Notes under the pieces: model-generated
Database searches by the model: none
What the model was told of the DNA's origin: nothing
The model's input: the letters and a program-made list of their open reading frames with translations, nothing else
Source: Ricinus communis
Taxonomy: Eukaryota > Streptophyta > Magnoliopsida > Malpighiales > Euphorbiaceae
Assembly: GCF_019578655.1 (NCBI RefSeq)
Contig: NC_063262.1
Location: forward strand, 5,897,582-5,961,581
DNA: 64,000 nt
Direction: 5' to 3'
Position numbers and translations under genes: made by a program
In this document: positions 41,561-53,000 of the stretch, piece by piece
Position numbering within the stretch: position 1 is the first letter of the stretch
Layout of the letters: the number at the start of each line of letters is the position of its first letter

Positions 41561-44137
41561 GTTTGTTCGTTAATCAATACTTGCTGGGGGATACATGGGC
41601 TCTTTAATTTATGGACTTTTAGAAGTAAGGTGTACACCAATGCATGTCCTTTTTTTTTTTTTTTTTAATTTATATATATCTAAACTTTAAATTTAAAATT
41701 TTAATTAAATTATATAATTTATACGCTGTTAAATAAAAATTGTATATATTTTTATTTAATAATAAAATTAATTATATAGATATTGCAAATTATAAAATAT
41801 TATTTCAAAATTTTTATTAGGTATTTGAATTAGATACGTTAGTCAAAGTTAAAATTAAACCATCTACGCACTCCTAAATTGAAAAACACATTTATCTTTC
41901 ATTTTCAAAGAGAAGAAGGGTAAGCAGTCCATTTGCATGTGTTAATTTACTCTTTGTTTTCCTTGGCCAAAAGTGTTGACTTTGCTTTCTAGACGGAGAA
42001 TATATTGCCGTGTGGAATATGAGACATAATTACTTATTAAAACAATTAAAATTTTTCTTTTAATCACTATATGACCAATTCCATCCCACTCAATGTCCCT
42101 TTAGCCCAAAAACAACCAAAGATCACAAGGTCAAATCTTTAAAGTTGTATTTCTTGAAAGGGTTTTAACTTTTACACTACTTTTGGTTTGCATAGAGATG
42201 ATTTCATATCAATGCGGTATGAGATACTCTAAATGCAAATTAAAAGAAAGTTATAATACTATTAAAATTATATGTTGAAATTAGTTTAGATAAAAATAAA
42301 TAAAAATTTCATGTTATGTTATGATACTAAATCAATAAATGCAGGGGTTGAGTGTCAAATTTAAACTCCAATAAAAGTAAATTAACAAAAAAAGAATTAT
42401 TAATATTTAAAAATATTATTTAAGAGCATATGGTGATAATTTTTCTTTTAATTTAATAAAAAATTTAAATTTAAATTTTGAATATGCAGCTGCACTAAAA
42501 GTTTTAGAAAGTATCTTACCATCAGTAAGGGTCTTATTCGACATGATATAATTTAAATTTAGATATATATATATAAAAAGAATAAAGGTCGTCAATTTAA
42601 CCCTTTAATATTCCTATGCATTAAAATAAAATAGAGGAAAAAGAAAAACAAGCCAATAACGTGTGTAGATCTTAAAATTAATTATGAGTTTAAAATGTAT
42701 CATCGCTTATACAAGTCAATATTCGAATACGTTAGTTTCTTAACGATATTATTATTATTATTAATTACAGCTTCCAATTCAACAGATTAAACCGTTGATG
42801 GGGATGGAAGTGGCGACTCAGACTTTTGTTTGTCCACCAAAAGCCAAAACGCGGAAAGTTTTGTTTAGAATCATGACTTCTGTACAGGAATACTTGCATA
42901 AATGGGTCTGCCTCACTGCTATCTCTAATTGAAAGCTTAAAATTATTAGATGCACCAATTGTATCATCGGCATTTTATGTCTCTAATGGCCCATCATAGC
43001 TTCAATTGTTTTCTTATAATGTTAAGCAATGTTATAGAGAAAGGAATCACTTATAAATTCAAAACTCAAATAATTGTGGACAATACTTTGTAATAAATAT
43101 ATCTTTTTTCTGTTCAAGTTCCTGATCTTTAAATTGCAATATAACATCTTATTATCACATTGAGATTCAGGATAGTTTTTAAATTTTTCTTTTTAGATGG
43201 AAATAGAAGTTCAAATTTGAAACCTTCAGTGAGCTCTCCGACTAAACCAAAGATTTAGTGATTACTCTCTAGATTTTGCACTAACTATCATAATTATTTC
43301 TAATTTTTAATTTGTATTACTAAACATTTTAAATTTAATTAGAGTATCATTCCTTTTCATCAAACTCCGCTTAGAATACAAACTAAAAAATGGCATGGCA
43401 ATCTAAATATATAATTTAAATATGATATAAAATAGACCTCATTCTTAAATAATAATAACAATAATAAAACATTTGGCAGTCATTTTCAAAAATTTAAAAA
43501 TTTAAAAATAATATTCATCAATATTTTTAAATAAAATATTAATTTTTTATAAAAAATTTATTGATTTGTGATGTATATTAAAATATTTTTATAATTGATA
43601 AACATTCATCTTTTGTATGTATAACATTTATTAGTTTGTTAATAGATATTCGTAAATTGTCCTAACATAGGCATAATATAATATAAACATAATGCAAATC
43701 ATCTTAACAGTTAGTGAACAAAAAAAAAATTCAATGTAAAGTTATACTACAAATATTTATATAGTAATATATATATTTTTCTAATAAAGTTAAATTAATA
43801 AATAATAAATTTTTAATTTTTAAATAATGAATATTTAATATATTATTTAATAAATATAAATTAATAAATATTTAGTATAAATTGAATCAACATAAATTAT
43901 TTAAGAATCTATGAAGGCTTGGACCTCTTTTGGAGCTAATACCATCCAATTGGTTGAGTCTCGTGATAATGAAGCTCATGGTTTTAATGTTGGATCGGCT
44001 TTTACTACCTCTTTTACCAGCTTTCATGAAGTGCTAATGTTGTTGCCACTGGTGATTTAAGAAGGATTTTAGGTCTTAACTTATAACAAAGTGGTGATAC
44101 TGTGGAATCATTATTTGCACAATACACAATACATTCG

Positions 44138-44444
44138 TAGACATCTGAATTTTAATTATTTAGTTATTTTTATAATTTAATTTTCAATTTATCCTAATAT
44201 ATATTTATATTTTATTTTTATAATTTTTTAAATATTTTTAATTTTCATTTTAATCTATCAAACATTTAAACTCTATTTAATAATAATACCAAAATACATA
44301 TATATTATCCACGTGGACATATTAAATAAAACCATAAATTAAAAATTGATTAAATATAACAAAATATATAAGTTCAAGTATTTATCATATTAAATTAAAA
44401 GTTAAATTGTTAAACTGACTAAATAATCAAAGTTCAGGTGTCTA
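44138..44444. mobile_element. Second copy of the MITE-like family found at 19066-19397
   Basis: The left end (tagacatctgaattttaatt, then atttagttat) matches the reverse complement of the right end (tagacacctgaactttgatt, then atttagtcag) over about 60 bp. Its ends also match the subterminal part of the 19066-19397 element (gaactttgat, taatcagttta, attttaacttt). About 307 bp, non-coding. The bases acatt occur at both flanks, but a clean duplication is not certain. Confidence 0.6.
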
Positions 44445-45167
44445 AACATTAATGGATTCTAGTTGAGAACATATTTTAGAGGAGTGAAATTTTTGGTTTT
44501 CATTTTTGACAAAAAAATTTGATTACGTTGAAGAGTTATATGGGAAGGATATGGACATGAAAAAAAAAAAAGTTAATAGTATAACAATAGTGATAACCAA
44601 GCATTATTTATTATTTTTTAACAAAAAAGACAGGATTGACCAAGTTTATATTTCGTTGCAACATGAAGCTTAAGAGACCGTGTCACGGCCGGACTTTAAT
44701 CGAAGAGTCTGATCCGATCTAGGACTCTTCGAACAGCCAAGAGGATAAATCATATTATAATTAGGATGACCTATATCTATAAAATTCTTCTCCTAATAGA
44801 ACGAGAAAACCTTCAATATCTATATATGAAACTATAATATATTATTTATAGACACATACTATTTTACACACTCATTATATTTTAAGTGATATTTTACAGA
44901 TTATTTAATCATCAAAATAAGTGGTTGGACAATCCAGTCCGACACTTTTTAACCATTATTGTAAGTACTCCGGTGATCTTTAGATTTTATTTGATAGCTC
45001 ATTTTGTTGATTGAATTATCAAGAAAAGAACAAACAATACGGACAGACAGAGAAAGAGAGAAGGAAGATGAATGGCATGGCAAAAATAAATGAGGTATAA
45101 ACTTTTTAAAATTAAATACGTAGTGTGTCATGTCATTTTTCTATTTGTGAATTTAGTAGAGCTTTAA

Positions 45168-45227
45168 CGGGAAGGGGTTACTGATCAAAATCTTAGACGG
45201 AAAGGGGTTACTGATGAAAATCTTAGA
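45168..45227. repeat. 30-bp tandem duplication
   Basis: Two head-to-tail copies of a unit containing aaggggttactgat and aaaatcttaga. They differ at two positions and end about 320 bases upstream of the wax synthase pseudogene. Confidence 0.9.
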
Positions 45228-45545
45228 GTGTTTAGTTATAGGACAAACTTTAGGGAGTCCTCACAATTTATTCAGACTCAAGCCATGGAGTATGTATGTC
45301 ACGTAATTGGAAGGATTTTAAAGAACTTCTCCTCCAAAAGAATATATGTATTTATGCCACCATTTGGCAAGATCTTCAATTCCTTTCATTAACTTTTCTT
45401 CCTGAAAAAAGAAAAGAAGGTAAGCAACACTTTCTTGAATGTATCGAGCTCCATTTACGAGTCTCGATTCTCTATCACAGAGACGTGTATATATATGGAT
45501 CATCAAAAACAAAAGAAAGAATAAACAAGGATATATCAGAAAGAA

Positions 45546-46586
45546 ATGAAAATGAAGAATGAGATTAGCAATTTCATAAGAATTTGGTTATTAGTTTTTC
45601 TCTGTGGCCTACTGCCATGCTCTTGGTCAGGGAGTTCCAAAAGGCATTACAAGACCCTTTTGTTTACTCCCAATTCTCTGCCTCTTTCTCTACCTTCCTC
45701 TCCATCTTTCCACCATGCATCTTGGTGGAAAGACAGCATTTTTCATTGCTTGGCTTGCAAATTTCAAACTCTTGCTCTTTGCCTTCGGCAAAGGTCCATT
45801 AGCTTCAGATCCTTTTTTTTCTCTTTCACGCTTTATTGGTCTGGCTTGTCTACCCATCAACATCCAAAAAAGACCATCTCTCCAGATGATCGAGGGTGGT
45901 AAGAAATCATCGGCAAACTGTTGATTCATATTTATAAGTATAGTGAATATATCCACTCAAAGATCATATCTTTTCTATATTGTATCCAAGTATACGTTTC
46001 TCTTGAACTAGTCCTAGCCTTGATGGGAGCATTGGCTCGAGTGTTCCTAGGGTTAGTGATAGAGCCACAGTTCAATGAGCCATACCTCTCTACCTCCTTA
46101 CAAGACTTCTAGGGCAAAAGATGGAACCTTATGGTTTCAGCCATACTGCGACCCAGCGTTTATGAGCCACCCGCAACCTTGCCACTTGTAGTACACAGAA
46201 AGTGGGCTCCAATTCCGGCAATCTTGTGGACATTTCTTGTGTCGGGTCTCATGCATGAGCTTGTTTTCTATTACCTTGGACGTCAGAAGCCTACATGGGG
46301 ATTCACATGCTTCTTTCTCCTTCATGGATCCTGTCTAGCGGTTGAGGTTGCTCTGAAGAAGACTTTTGGTGGCAGGTGGCAGTTGCCATGGCTGATCTCA
46401 GGGCCTTTGACTATCGGGTTCGTGATGGTTACTGATTTTTGGTTGTTCTTACCCTCGATTCACCGGTGCAAGGCTTTTGAAAGGTCAGCTATGGAGTATG
46501 ACGCGTTAGTTATGTTCCTGGAGAATGCCAGTCAATACATTAGGATTTCTGCAACTCCTACATCAGTGTACTTAATCACGATGTAG
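45546..46586 (+). pseudogene. Wax synthase (wax-ester O-acyltransferase, MBOAT-like) pseudogene
   Basis: The stretch reads as a full-length, single-exon plant wax synthase (about 347 codons) in three pieces. The first, from the ATG at 45546, reads ISNFIRIWLLVFL. Near 45600 the frame moves by +1 into VPKGITRPF, HLGGKTAFFIAWLANFKLLL and FAFGKGPL. Between about 45905 and 45920 one base appears to be missing, returning to the first frame (LLIHIYKYSEYIHSKIISF, then EPQFNEPYLSTSLQDF). The Trp of the conserved DFWGKRWN motif is then a TAG stop at 46110-46112. Downstream the frame is open to 46586 and keeps SGLMHELVFYYL with the active-site His. Functional family members join fatty acyl-CoA to fatty alcohols in the ER. 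Three lesions make this copy inactive unless they are assembly errors. Confidence 0.85.
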
Positions 46587-47339
46587 GAATCACAAAATGC
46601 ATAGAACACTTTTACTAGAAGACTTGCAGAAAATTAAGATTTCCACTTCAAGATAGTAATAAGTGATTACAAATTACCAGCTTCATCAAATTTAATTGGA
46701 ATTTTCGTTTTACTTCATACTTTCTTGATGTATGTAACGTACTAAACTTCTCATTATAATTCAGTAAAATCATTCATTCAATTTCTTGAAAGGAACATTT
46801 AAAAGACAAAAAAAAAAAAAACAATAAGCTTACAGTCCCAGCCATGGTATTGCTATCTTTGCCAATTCTTTTGTCAAAAGAATATTATTTGATAGCAAAC
46901 AGCTCGAAAACACACGACCAAATCTAGGGAAAAAAAAAAAAAAACTATCTCCATCTGTCCAAGGATTTCCTAGCATGGAGAAGATATTGCTAGTTTCTGT
47001 CCTACAAGTGGTTTGGGAGGATATGTAGGTGCCTCTGCTTATAAAGTGGCATAAATTAGAAGCCTTTAAACTGGTACTGAATGTCGGGTTACCTGCCACA
47101 TCCTTGGGCACAGCTCAGTAATCATCATTTATAGCAACCTACGAGTAATTGTACAAAAACAATGCCTGGAACAAAATGTGGATAAACTTTGGGCTTACAT
47201 GTGAATGTATACAAGATTTGCTTTAAGAAGAGGAAAGAGAAATATACATACCACTCCTGATACTATTTGATTTATGATGGCATCGTCCATGCAATAATTC
47301 TTGTTATATCCATATGCATGACTAACACCAAGTTCTGTC
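46587..47339. other. Spacer between convergent genes
   Basis: Lies between the plus-strand wax synthase remnant and the minus-strand IMPACT-family gene, so it probably holds the 3' UTR of the latter. Two A-rich runs (46809-46821 and 46929-46943). No gene. Confidence 0.5.
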
Positions 47340-49219
47340 TCACCGCTTGTAAAATACAATATCTCGACTGCAATTTGCCTTGATAGCATCCTCCAATTTC
47401 TCAACCTGATCAAAATCAACTTTAAAAGAAACCATGGCAATGCCATCTTTACCAGTCTCATAATCCTGCATGATGTTATCAACTTGAAAAGATTGTAGCT
47501 GCATCAACCAAGCACAACGCAAGAAGTCAAGAAACATGGAGAAAGAAAATAGATGCCAATATGCAAAAGACCACAAGGTATCCTTTTCAGTCTATACGCC
47601 ATAAGGGTAAAAGAAAGTGAATGAAATGCATGATAAAACTGGCGTTTCGGGAAGGAAATAATTGCTATTAATATGAATATTAGTAGGTTATCTTTACAAT
47701 AAGATGCTCAGATGCCAATTTAGTGAAATGTTTATCCTAAAACTGATGGCAGCAACTGCTGCAGTTAGAAGTTGTTGCTCATGTAAATTGTTGAATTTCC
47801 AAATATTATGTTATCCACTAATGCCTCCTGCCCTTTCAAAACATAAATTTCTTTTAAGAAGATAATCACTCAATTAAAGTAGCATGACATGATAAAAGCA
47901 AGAAGCAAAAGGACAATCCTAAAAATATTCTGATTAGTGCAATTTTCTATTCTGATCAAATGAACACATAATAGTTGGAGCAGACCCTGGTATTAAATTG
48001 AGAAAGACGTGCATTTAACTGCTCATCCTGATGAATCATATCATGCTCACCTGATGATGCAAAATTCCTATAAGATCAAAGGGAACCTCGATGCCCATTG
48101 GAATCTACAACCAGCAAAAATTAATTTTAAAAGGATTGCCCAACGAAAATTCAAATTAATAATTCTCAAAATTAAATAATCATCTTGACTAACTTTGAAA
48201 GAAAGTGAGTAATCAAAAGGGAGAGTTAAGTACAATAATGTGTAGAAGCCTAACCTTGGATTTGACAAGACAAGTAGGGGCATTTCTCAAGCATTCTGAT
48301 GCAACTCCTCCATAAGCCCTGACAAGTCCTCCAGTGCCTAATTTGATACCTCCGAAATACCTACAGGTTGATTCAATTTTTTAAAAAGAAACAACAGTAA
48401 AGCAAAAAACGAAACAACCCAGAATAGAAATTACACCACAAAAAGTTTCAAACTTCACTCGTTGAAAACTAATTGAAGTGCTCAAATGAAACAAGACATA
48501 TCCTAGGCAAAGATTAGCATAATGCACCATAGAAAGAAAAGTTTTCTTTATGAATAACAGGAGATTACCTGATTACCACAACCATGACTCTATCAATCCC
48601 GGAAGAATCAATAGCAGATTGAATAGGTTTTCCAGCAGTGCCTGAAGGTTCACCGTCATCATTAGACCTAAACTGATCTCCAACCTATCCCACACAATAC
48701 AGTATTTATCATTTATGCTCAATTAGATTTTGACATTTGACCCAATTAAAATGGTAGCAGAAAGAACAAATCTTGAAGCTAAGAAAACCAAGATACATAA
48801 AATAAAATAAACAATTAGGAAAATGGATATACACCTTATAAGCCCAGCAATTATGAGTGGCACGTGGATCTTTAACCTATATAGAATAGTAATAATCAAA
48901 TCAATAAAAAAGGTTACAGGGCTTCTATAAATATATACAAAGTAATGCTTTTAGTAGAACGCAATAAGAGTGTTTCAGTAACCTGAGAAAGAAAGGAAAA
49001 GGCAGACTGTTCATCAGAGATTGGGCCAGCTATGGCTATGAACTTGCTCTTCTTGATTTCTCTTTCAAAGGTTACTCTTTCTTTGATGGTTGTGAAAGCA
49101 TTACCACTACTGCTCATGGTTCTCTTCAAAGAGGAGACTGACAGCAGAGAGAAGGAGATATGATGGGTTAGCTTATGGAAATGGTGGTGGTAACTGGGTA
49201 TTGTTATTGCCACTGGCAT
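47340..49219 (-). CDS. IMPACT/YigZ-family protein (UPF0029 plus DUF1949-like tail)
   Basis: Exons (complement): 49219-48983, 48876-48835, 48684-48569, 48360-48255, 48104-48051, 47498-47340; 237 aa. The UPF0029 core is clear: [49 protein letters not shown] and [19 protein letters not shown]. The C-terminal 70 residues match the smaller second domain of bacterial YigZ. IMPACT proteins in animals and fungi (Yih1) restrain the translation-control kinase GCN2, but those carry an extra RWD domain that is absent here, so this is the bacterial-type architecture and its role is unknown. Starting at the second Met (49117) gives 203 aa, the length of YigZ. The 34 extra residues are rich in Ser/His and lack acidic residues, so they may be an organelle presequence. 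Confidence 0.9.
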
Positions 49220-50014
49220 TTTTCTCTCTTTTTTCCTTTTATTTTTATTAAGGTTCAGCCACCAAGGTTTTTAACAGATAACGGGCCTTGCATTTTAGAT
49301 GGCGACGTTGTCTTTTAAGTATAAAAGAAGCGAGTAAGAATTACAATACCACTGTTTCTTAACTGCAGACCCATGAGCCCTTTGAGCCTTAAAATGTCGA
49401 GATAATTGGAATTGACATCCACTGCCACTTCTGTTCATATTAATTTAATTTAATTTTATCCCTTCCTTTTTCTTCCATTCATTTACTATCCTACTAGCCA
49501 CTGCATCAAATGACATTTACCATAATGTGATCAAACTTATACGATACATAACTTTGATTCCTAACTGAGAATGTACATAAATAAATAGGAGATTTAAGAA
49601 CAATTCTCTGGTCTGGAAGGAGCAGAAAAGAATTGATGATTAATTTATGATCCAGTTATAATAACAATAACTAGCAGCTCAAGTTCATCTCAACCCAAAC
49701 CTCAAGCAAAATGTTTGAGTTGATATATTCGCTCTCACCTTGCTGCTCCTAATATTACACCACCATAAGTCTCATATGGTGAGGGTTAGCCTACACTAAT
49801 TGTCCTAAGTCAGGTCGCACCTACTGTCACTACCAAAATTAGAAGGGTTGACTTTCCACAATATTCCTTTTTTTCTAAAAACTTGTATCAGTATACAAAG
49901 AATGCAGGGTTTTCCATACCCTCATACCAATCTCTCCTTAGGTCTGGTTGCCTGCGTCAATTTTTCTTCTTATGCGAGTTGCTATACAAGGAAGGTCGTT
50001 CAATGGGTGTTAGC
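49220..50014. other. Spacer between the ubiquitin protease and IMPACT-family genes
   Basis: Both flanking genes are on the minus strand. The right part is probably ubiquitin protease 3' UTR and the left part the IMPACT-family promoter. No repeats or RNA genes seen. Confidence 0.5.
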
Positions 50015-53000
50015 TCAAAACCCACGATGCCCGTACCAACCAGGTCCTGTGTCCCCAAATAGAAAATCGGAGAAGTCTTCACTCTTCACTGAGTCCTTGG
50101 TGCTTGCAGTGCTGCAAGAACTTGCATCAGACCAGCTAAGAAGGGAAGAACTCTCGCTTGAGGAATCCACAGGGTGAAATCTGCAGTCATCTGGATCGAG
50201 CAATTTAGTGCTGGTCAAATCATCCGAATCCATCCAGTATAGGTGCTTGTCATGCTTCAGTTGTGCCTTTGAAGGATCAGTGCTTGAGAAGTGGGAGTTA
50301 CACCTAGTCTTTGATGTATTAAGATTTTTGGCAGGAACAGCTTCTAAAATCCTTTTTTTGGACTTCGTACAATGTGTCTCTACATTGCTCTTCCGTACAG
50401 CTGGAGCTTGTGGACAGTGCCTAAAAAATTAAGAGAACCAAAATGTAAATAAACACAAAAACAAGGTTTTGAGACGGCTTATAGACCATCAGAAGCAGAC
50501 GTTTTACCTTGCATAAAGGAGCATATATGCCTCTTCCAATAAGACTCTCTTCAACTCAACAGGCTTTACCTACACAATATCAATCCCCCAATAAGACCTA
50601 TGAATTTCCAAATATATATGGACCTCTTTATCACTATTATCCATAACTGAAATTCATGATTAAAAGACACCTAGAAACCGAATGATGCATCTTAAGTTGA
50701 AGGCCTAGTTCTGGGTTCTCACACAAAAATGCAAAGGAAACTTCAATTATTCAAACAAGTTCTATCAAGTCTTATGATAGTTTATGTGCTTTATGCAGAT
50801 GGGGATGCAAGACCGCAATCGTTGTCAACTCTAATCCAAGTGCAGTCAAGTTCTCAGAAGAGTGCCTTTGTAATGTATACTAGACATAGAATGTTTAGTA
50901 GTTAACACCCCAATAGTAATCGGATCTTCTGATAAAATATTCCCATTCTCACACCTTTTTCCTATTGTTCTTTGGGAAAAGGAAAGTGAATACGAAGACC
51001 AACTACAATGCAGGAGAGATAAATAAGTCACATACTATGCTGTCATTAATCCCAAACCATTCGCCACGTGAAGTCTTTATGTAACAGACATAATGACCTG
51101 TAGAAGCATCACTCATTGTGTCCCTGTGAACAACTACTGCGTAGAGACTGTATTGAGGAGATTTATCACTTGTTCCACACATATAGGGAGCCATGTCGAG
51201 GACCTCGGGAAATCGAACTGACTTGTTTAGTTTTCCAAAATTACTAGACTGCAAACAGAAAAAAAAAAAAAGTGTAACAAGGTCACCTTCTGTCAACTAT
51301 AAATTATTTCAGATCACTCAGGCAAAGAATTGAAATCAAAGAATAACCTGGAATCGCTTTAACACAATTGTGAGGATATTGGGTGCCTCTAATATTGTCA
51401 GCTTTTTTTTAGCTTTCACATAAGATTTACACCTGATAAGAAAACAACAAGACCAATAATCATAATAATACAAAGGATCTTTCAATTTGCATAACTGAAA
51501 CCTCAAACCAACTCACCTAAGCCGCCCGTATATATTTTGCATATATAGGAGTCACAGTATCTACATAACAAGGAAAACTAAGGTTCCATTTAGTTCACTT
51601 GCCGTATTAACCACTTTTTTCCTTTGATTAATAAACGGTATCTTCCACAAGTTTAGTTTTGCTTGAATTAAATGTAATTATTAGAATGCATAGATGATAA
51701 ATAAATGTTCTTTCACATGAGAAAAGAGCAAGGGAATCACAAATTCACAGCAAGGAAACAAATTTTGTTTCATGAAAAAATAACCATCCTGTACTTCAAA
51801 ATATTGCTATTTCCTTTTGTTTACTTTCGAATTAGCAAAAGATGAAAGGGAAAAAATTAAAGAAAATGAAAAAAGCAATCCAGCCAAATGGAGCCTAAAT
51901 GCTGAAAGAAATATATTGGACTGCAAACACTTCTATAATTCTTAGACAACAAAATGGACCAACCTGCTGCAATTGTACTTATTCTCTCCGTCCAGCATTT
52001 CATCTGCTGTAAACTGTGTAAGAGCTTGTTCAAGAGACTCAATATTCCCATCTATCTCAACAGTTAAATCCATTATCCGTTCAAATCTCTCAGATTTCCC
52101 AAGGCACCTCATGCATTTTATCTGAGAATCTCAGTCATGATATTGCAAGTGAAAGAATTATAATCAGAATGGTGTGCTCTTTGATAGAGTGGATATCAGT
52201 TAGATAAGAGCAACAATGGGGTATTATCAAAGAAAAACAACCTTAGATTGAAGGTAACCCCCAAAAGTCAGTCCTACTAGAGTTGATTCTTCTGACAATG
52301 GAACCAGAGATCCAGCTTCCTTGAGGAACACAGACTGCATCGTGTCAACAGCGTACCTGACACATCACATACTTCATAGAAAATGAGAACATATAAATCT
52401 TAAATATGTTGATACTGGATGAGATTCTATGGACCAGCAATATTTTGAAGAGAAGACCAGTTCACCTCAAGAATTCATGGGCATCTTCTTCTCTCCCATG
52501 ACCAAGATGACTTCCGATTTTTTGTATTTTGGATAAAATCCTAATGGGTGACAAAGGGGACTCCCCTTCCCTTGCTTTCAGAATCAAAAGTTGAAATTCA
52601 CAATTGAAGCACCACCCCTTCCTTCGACCTGTTAAAGAAGAGTACTATAAAAAGAAGAAGCCTTCAAGCTAAAAATTCCAGTATTACACTAATAGGAAAA
52701 AGAAAACTCAACAGATTCAAGAAAGTAAACTTGCATGATTTGGAATGCAGGCCACGAACAAAGTAGGAAGTGAGAGGCCGAGTAAATGCCAGGCATTGGA
52801 TAACTGTGTTAGCATAACAACTGCAGAAGTTTCAAAGAAAGCTATGTTACTACTGAAATGAGAGACTACAGCAATGAAAAGATAAAACATACTTATGCAA
52901 GAAAAAATATAAAATAAAAGGATACTTGTAAGCTCATCTTACAAAATAAATGAGGAAATGACAGCATACAATTTCATCAAAATGAAGAAGCCACTAATCC

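Larger units (their letters stand above)
41561..45545. other. AT-rich spacer between the CRK gene and the wax synthase pseudogene
   Basis: No intact gene. It contains the CRK promoter side (a minus-strand TATA-like cataaattaaag near 41600-41612), a second MITE copy (44138-44444), a GC-rich hairpin (44699-44731) and a 30-bp tandem duplication (45168-45227). A short open stretch near 43910-44060 has no recognisable similarity. Confidence 0.5.

Noticed and set aside
43910..44060. A short open stretch as a gag-like retroelement fragment
   Set aside because: No motif could be recognised, and it is too short to support a call.
46830..47111. A 93-aa minus-strand frame after the IMPACT-family gene as an extra exon
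   Set aside because: The gene already ends in frame at 47340 with a complete C-terminal domain, and the frame has no family resemblance.
49848..50432. Plus-strand frames opposite the UBP 3' exon
   Set aside because: Antisense shadows of the Ser/Asp-rich UBP C-terminus.
52629..52730. A GT donor four bases after the chosen UBP GC donor
   Set aside because: It shifts the frame and destroys the conserved CRRKGWCFNCEF stretch, while the GC donor GCAAGT keeps it.
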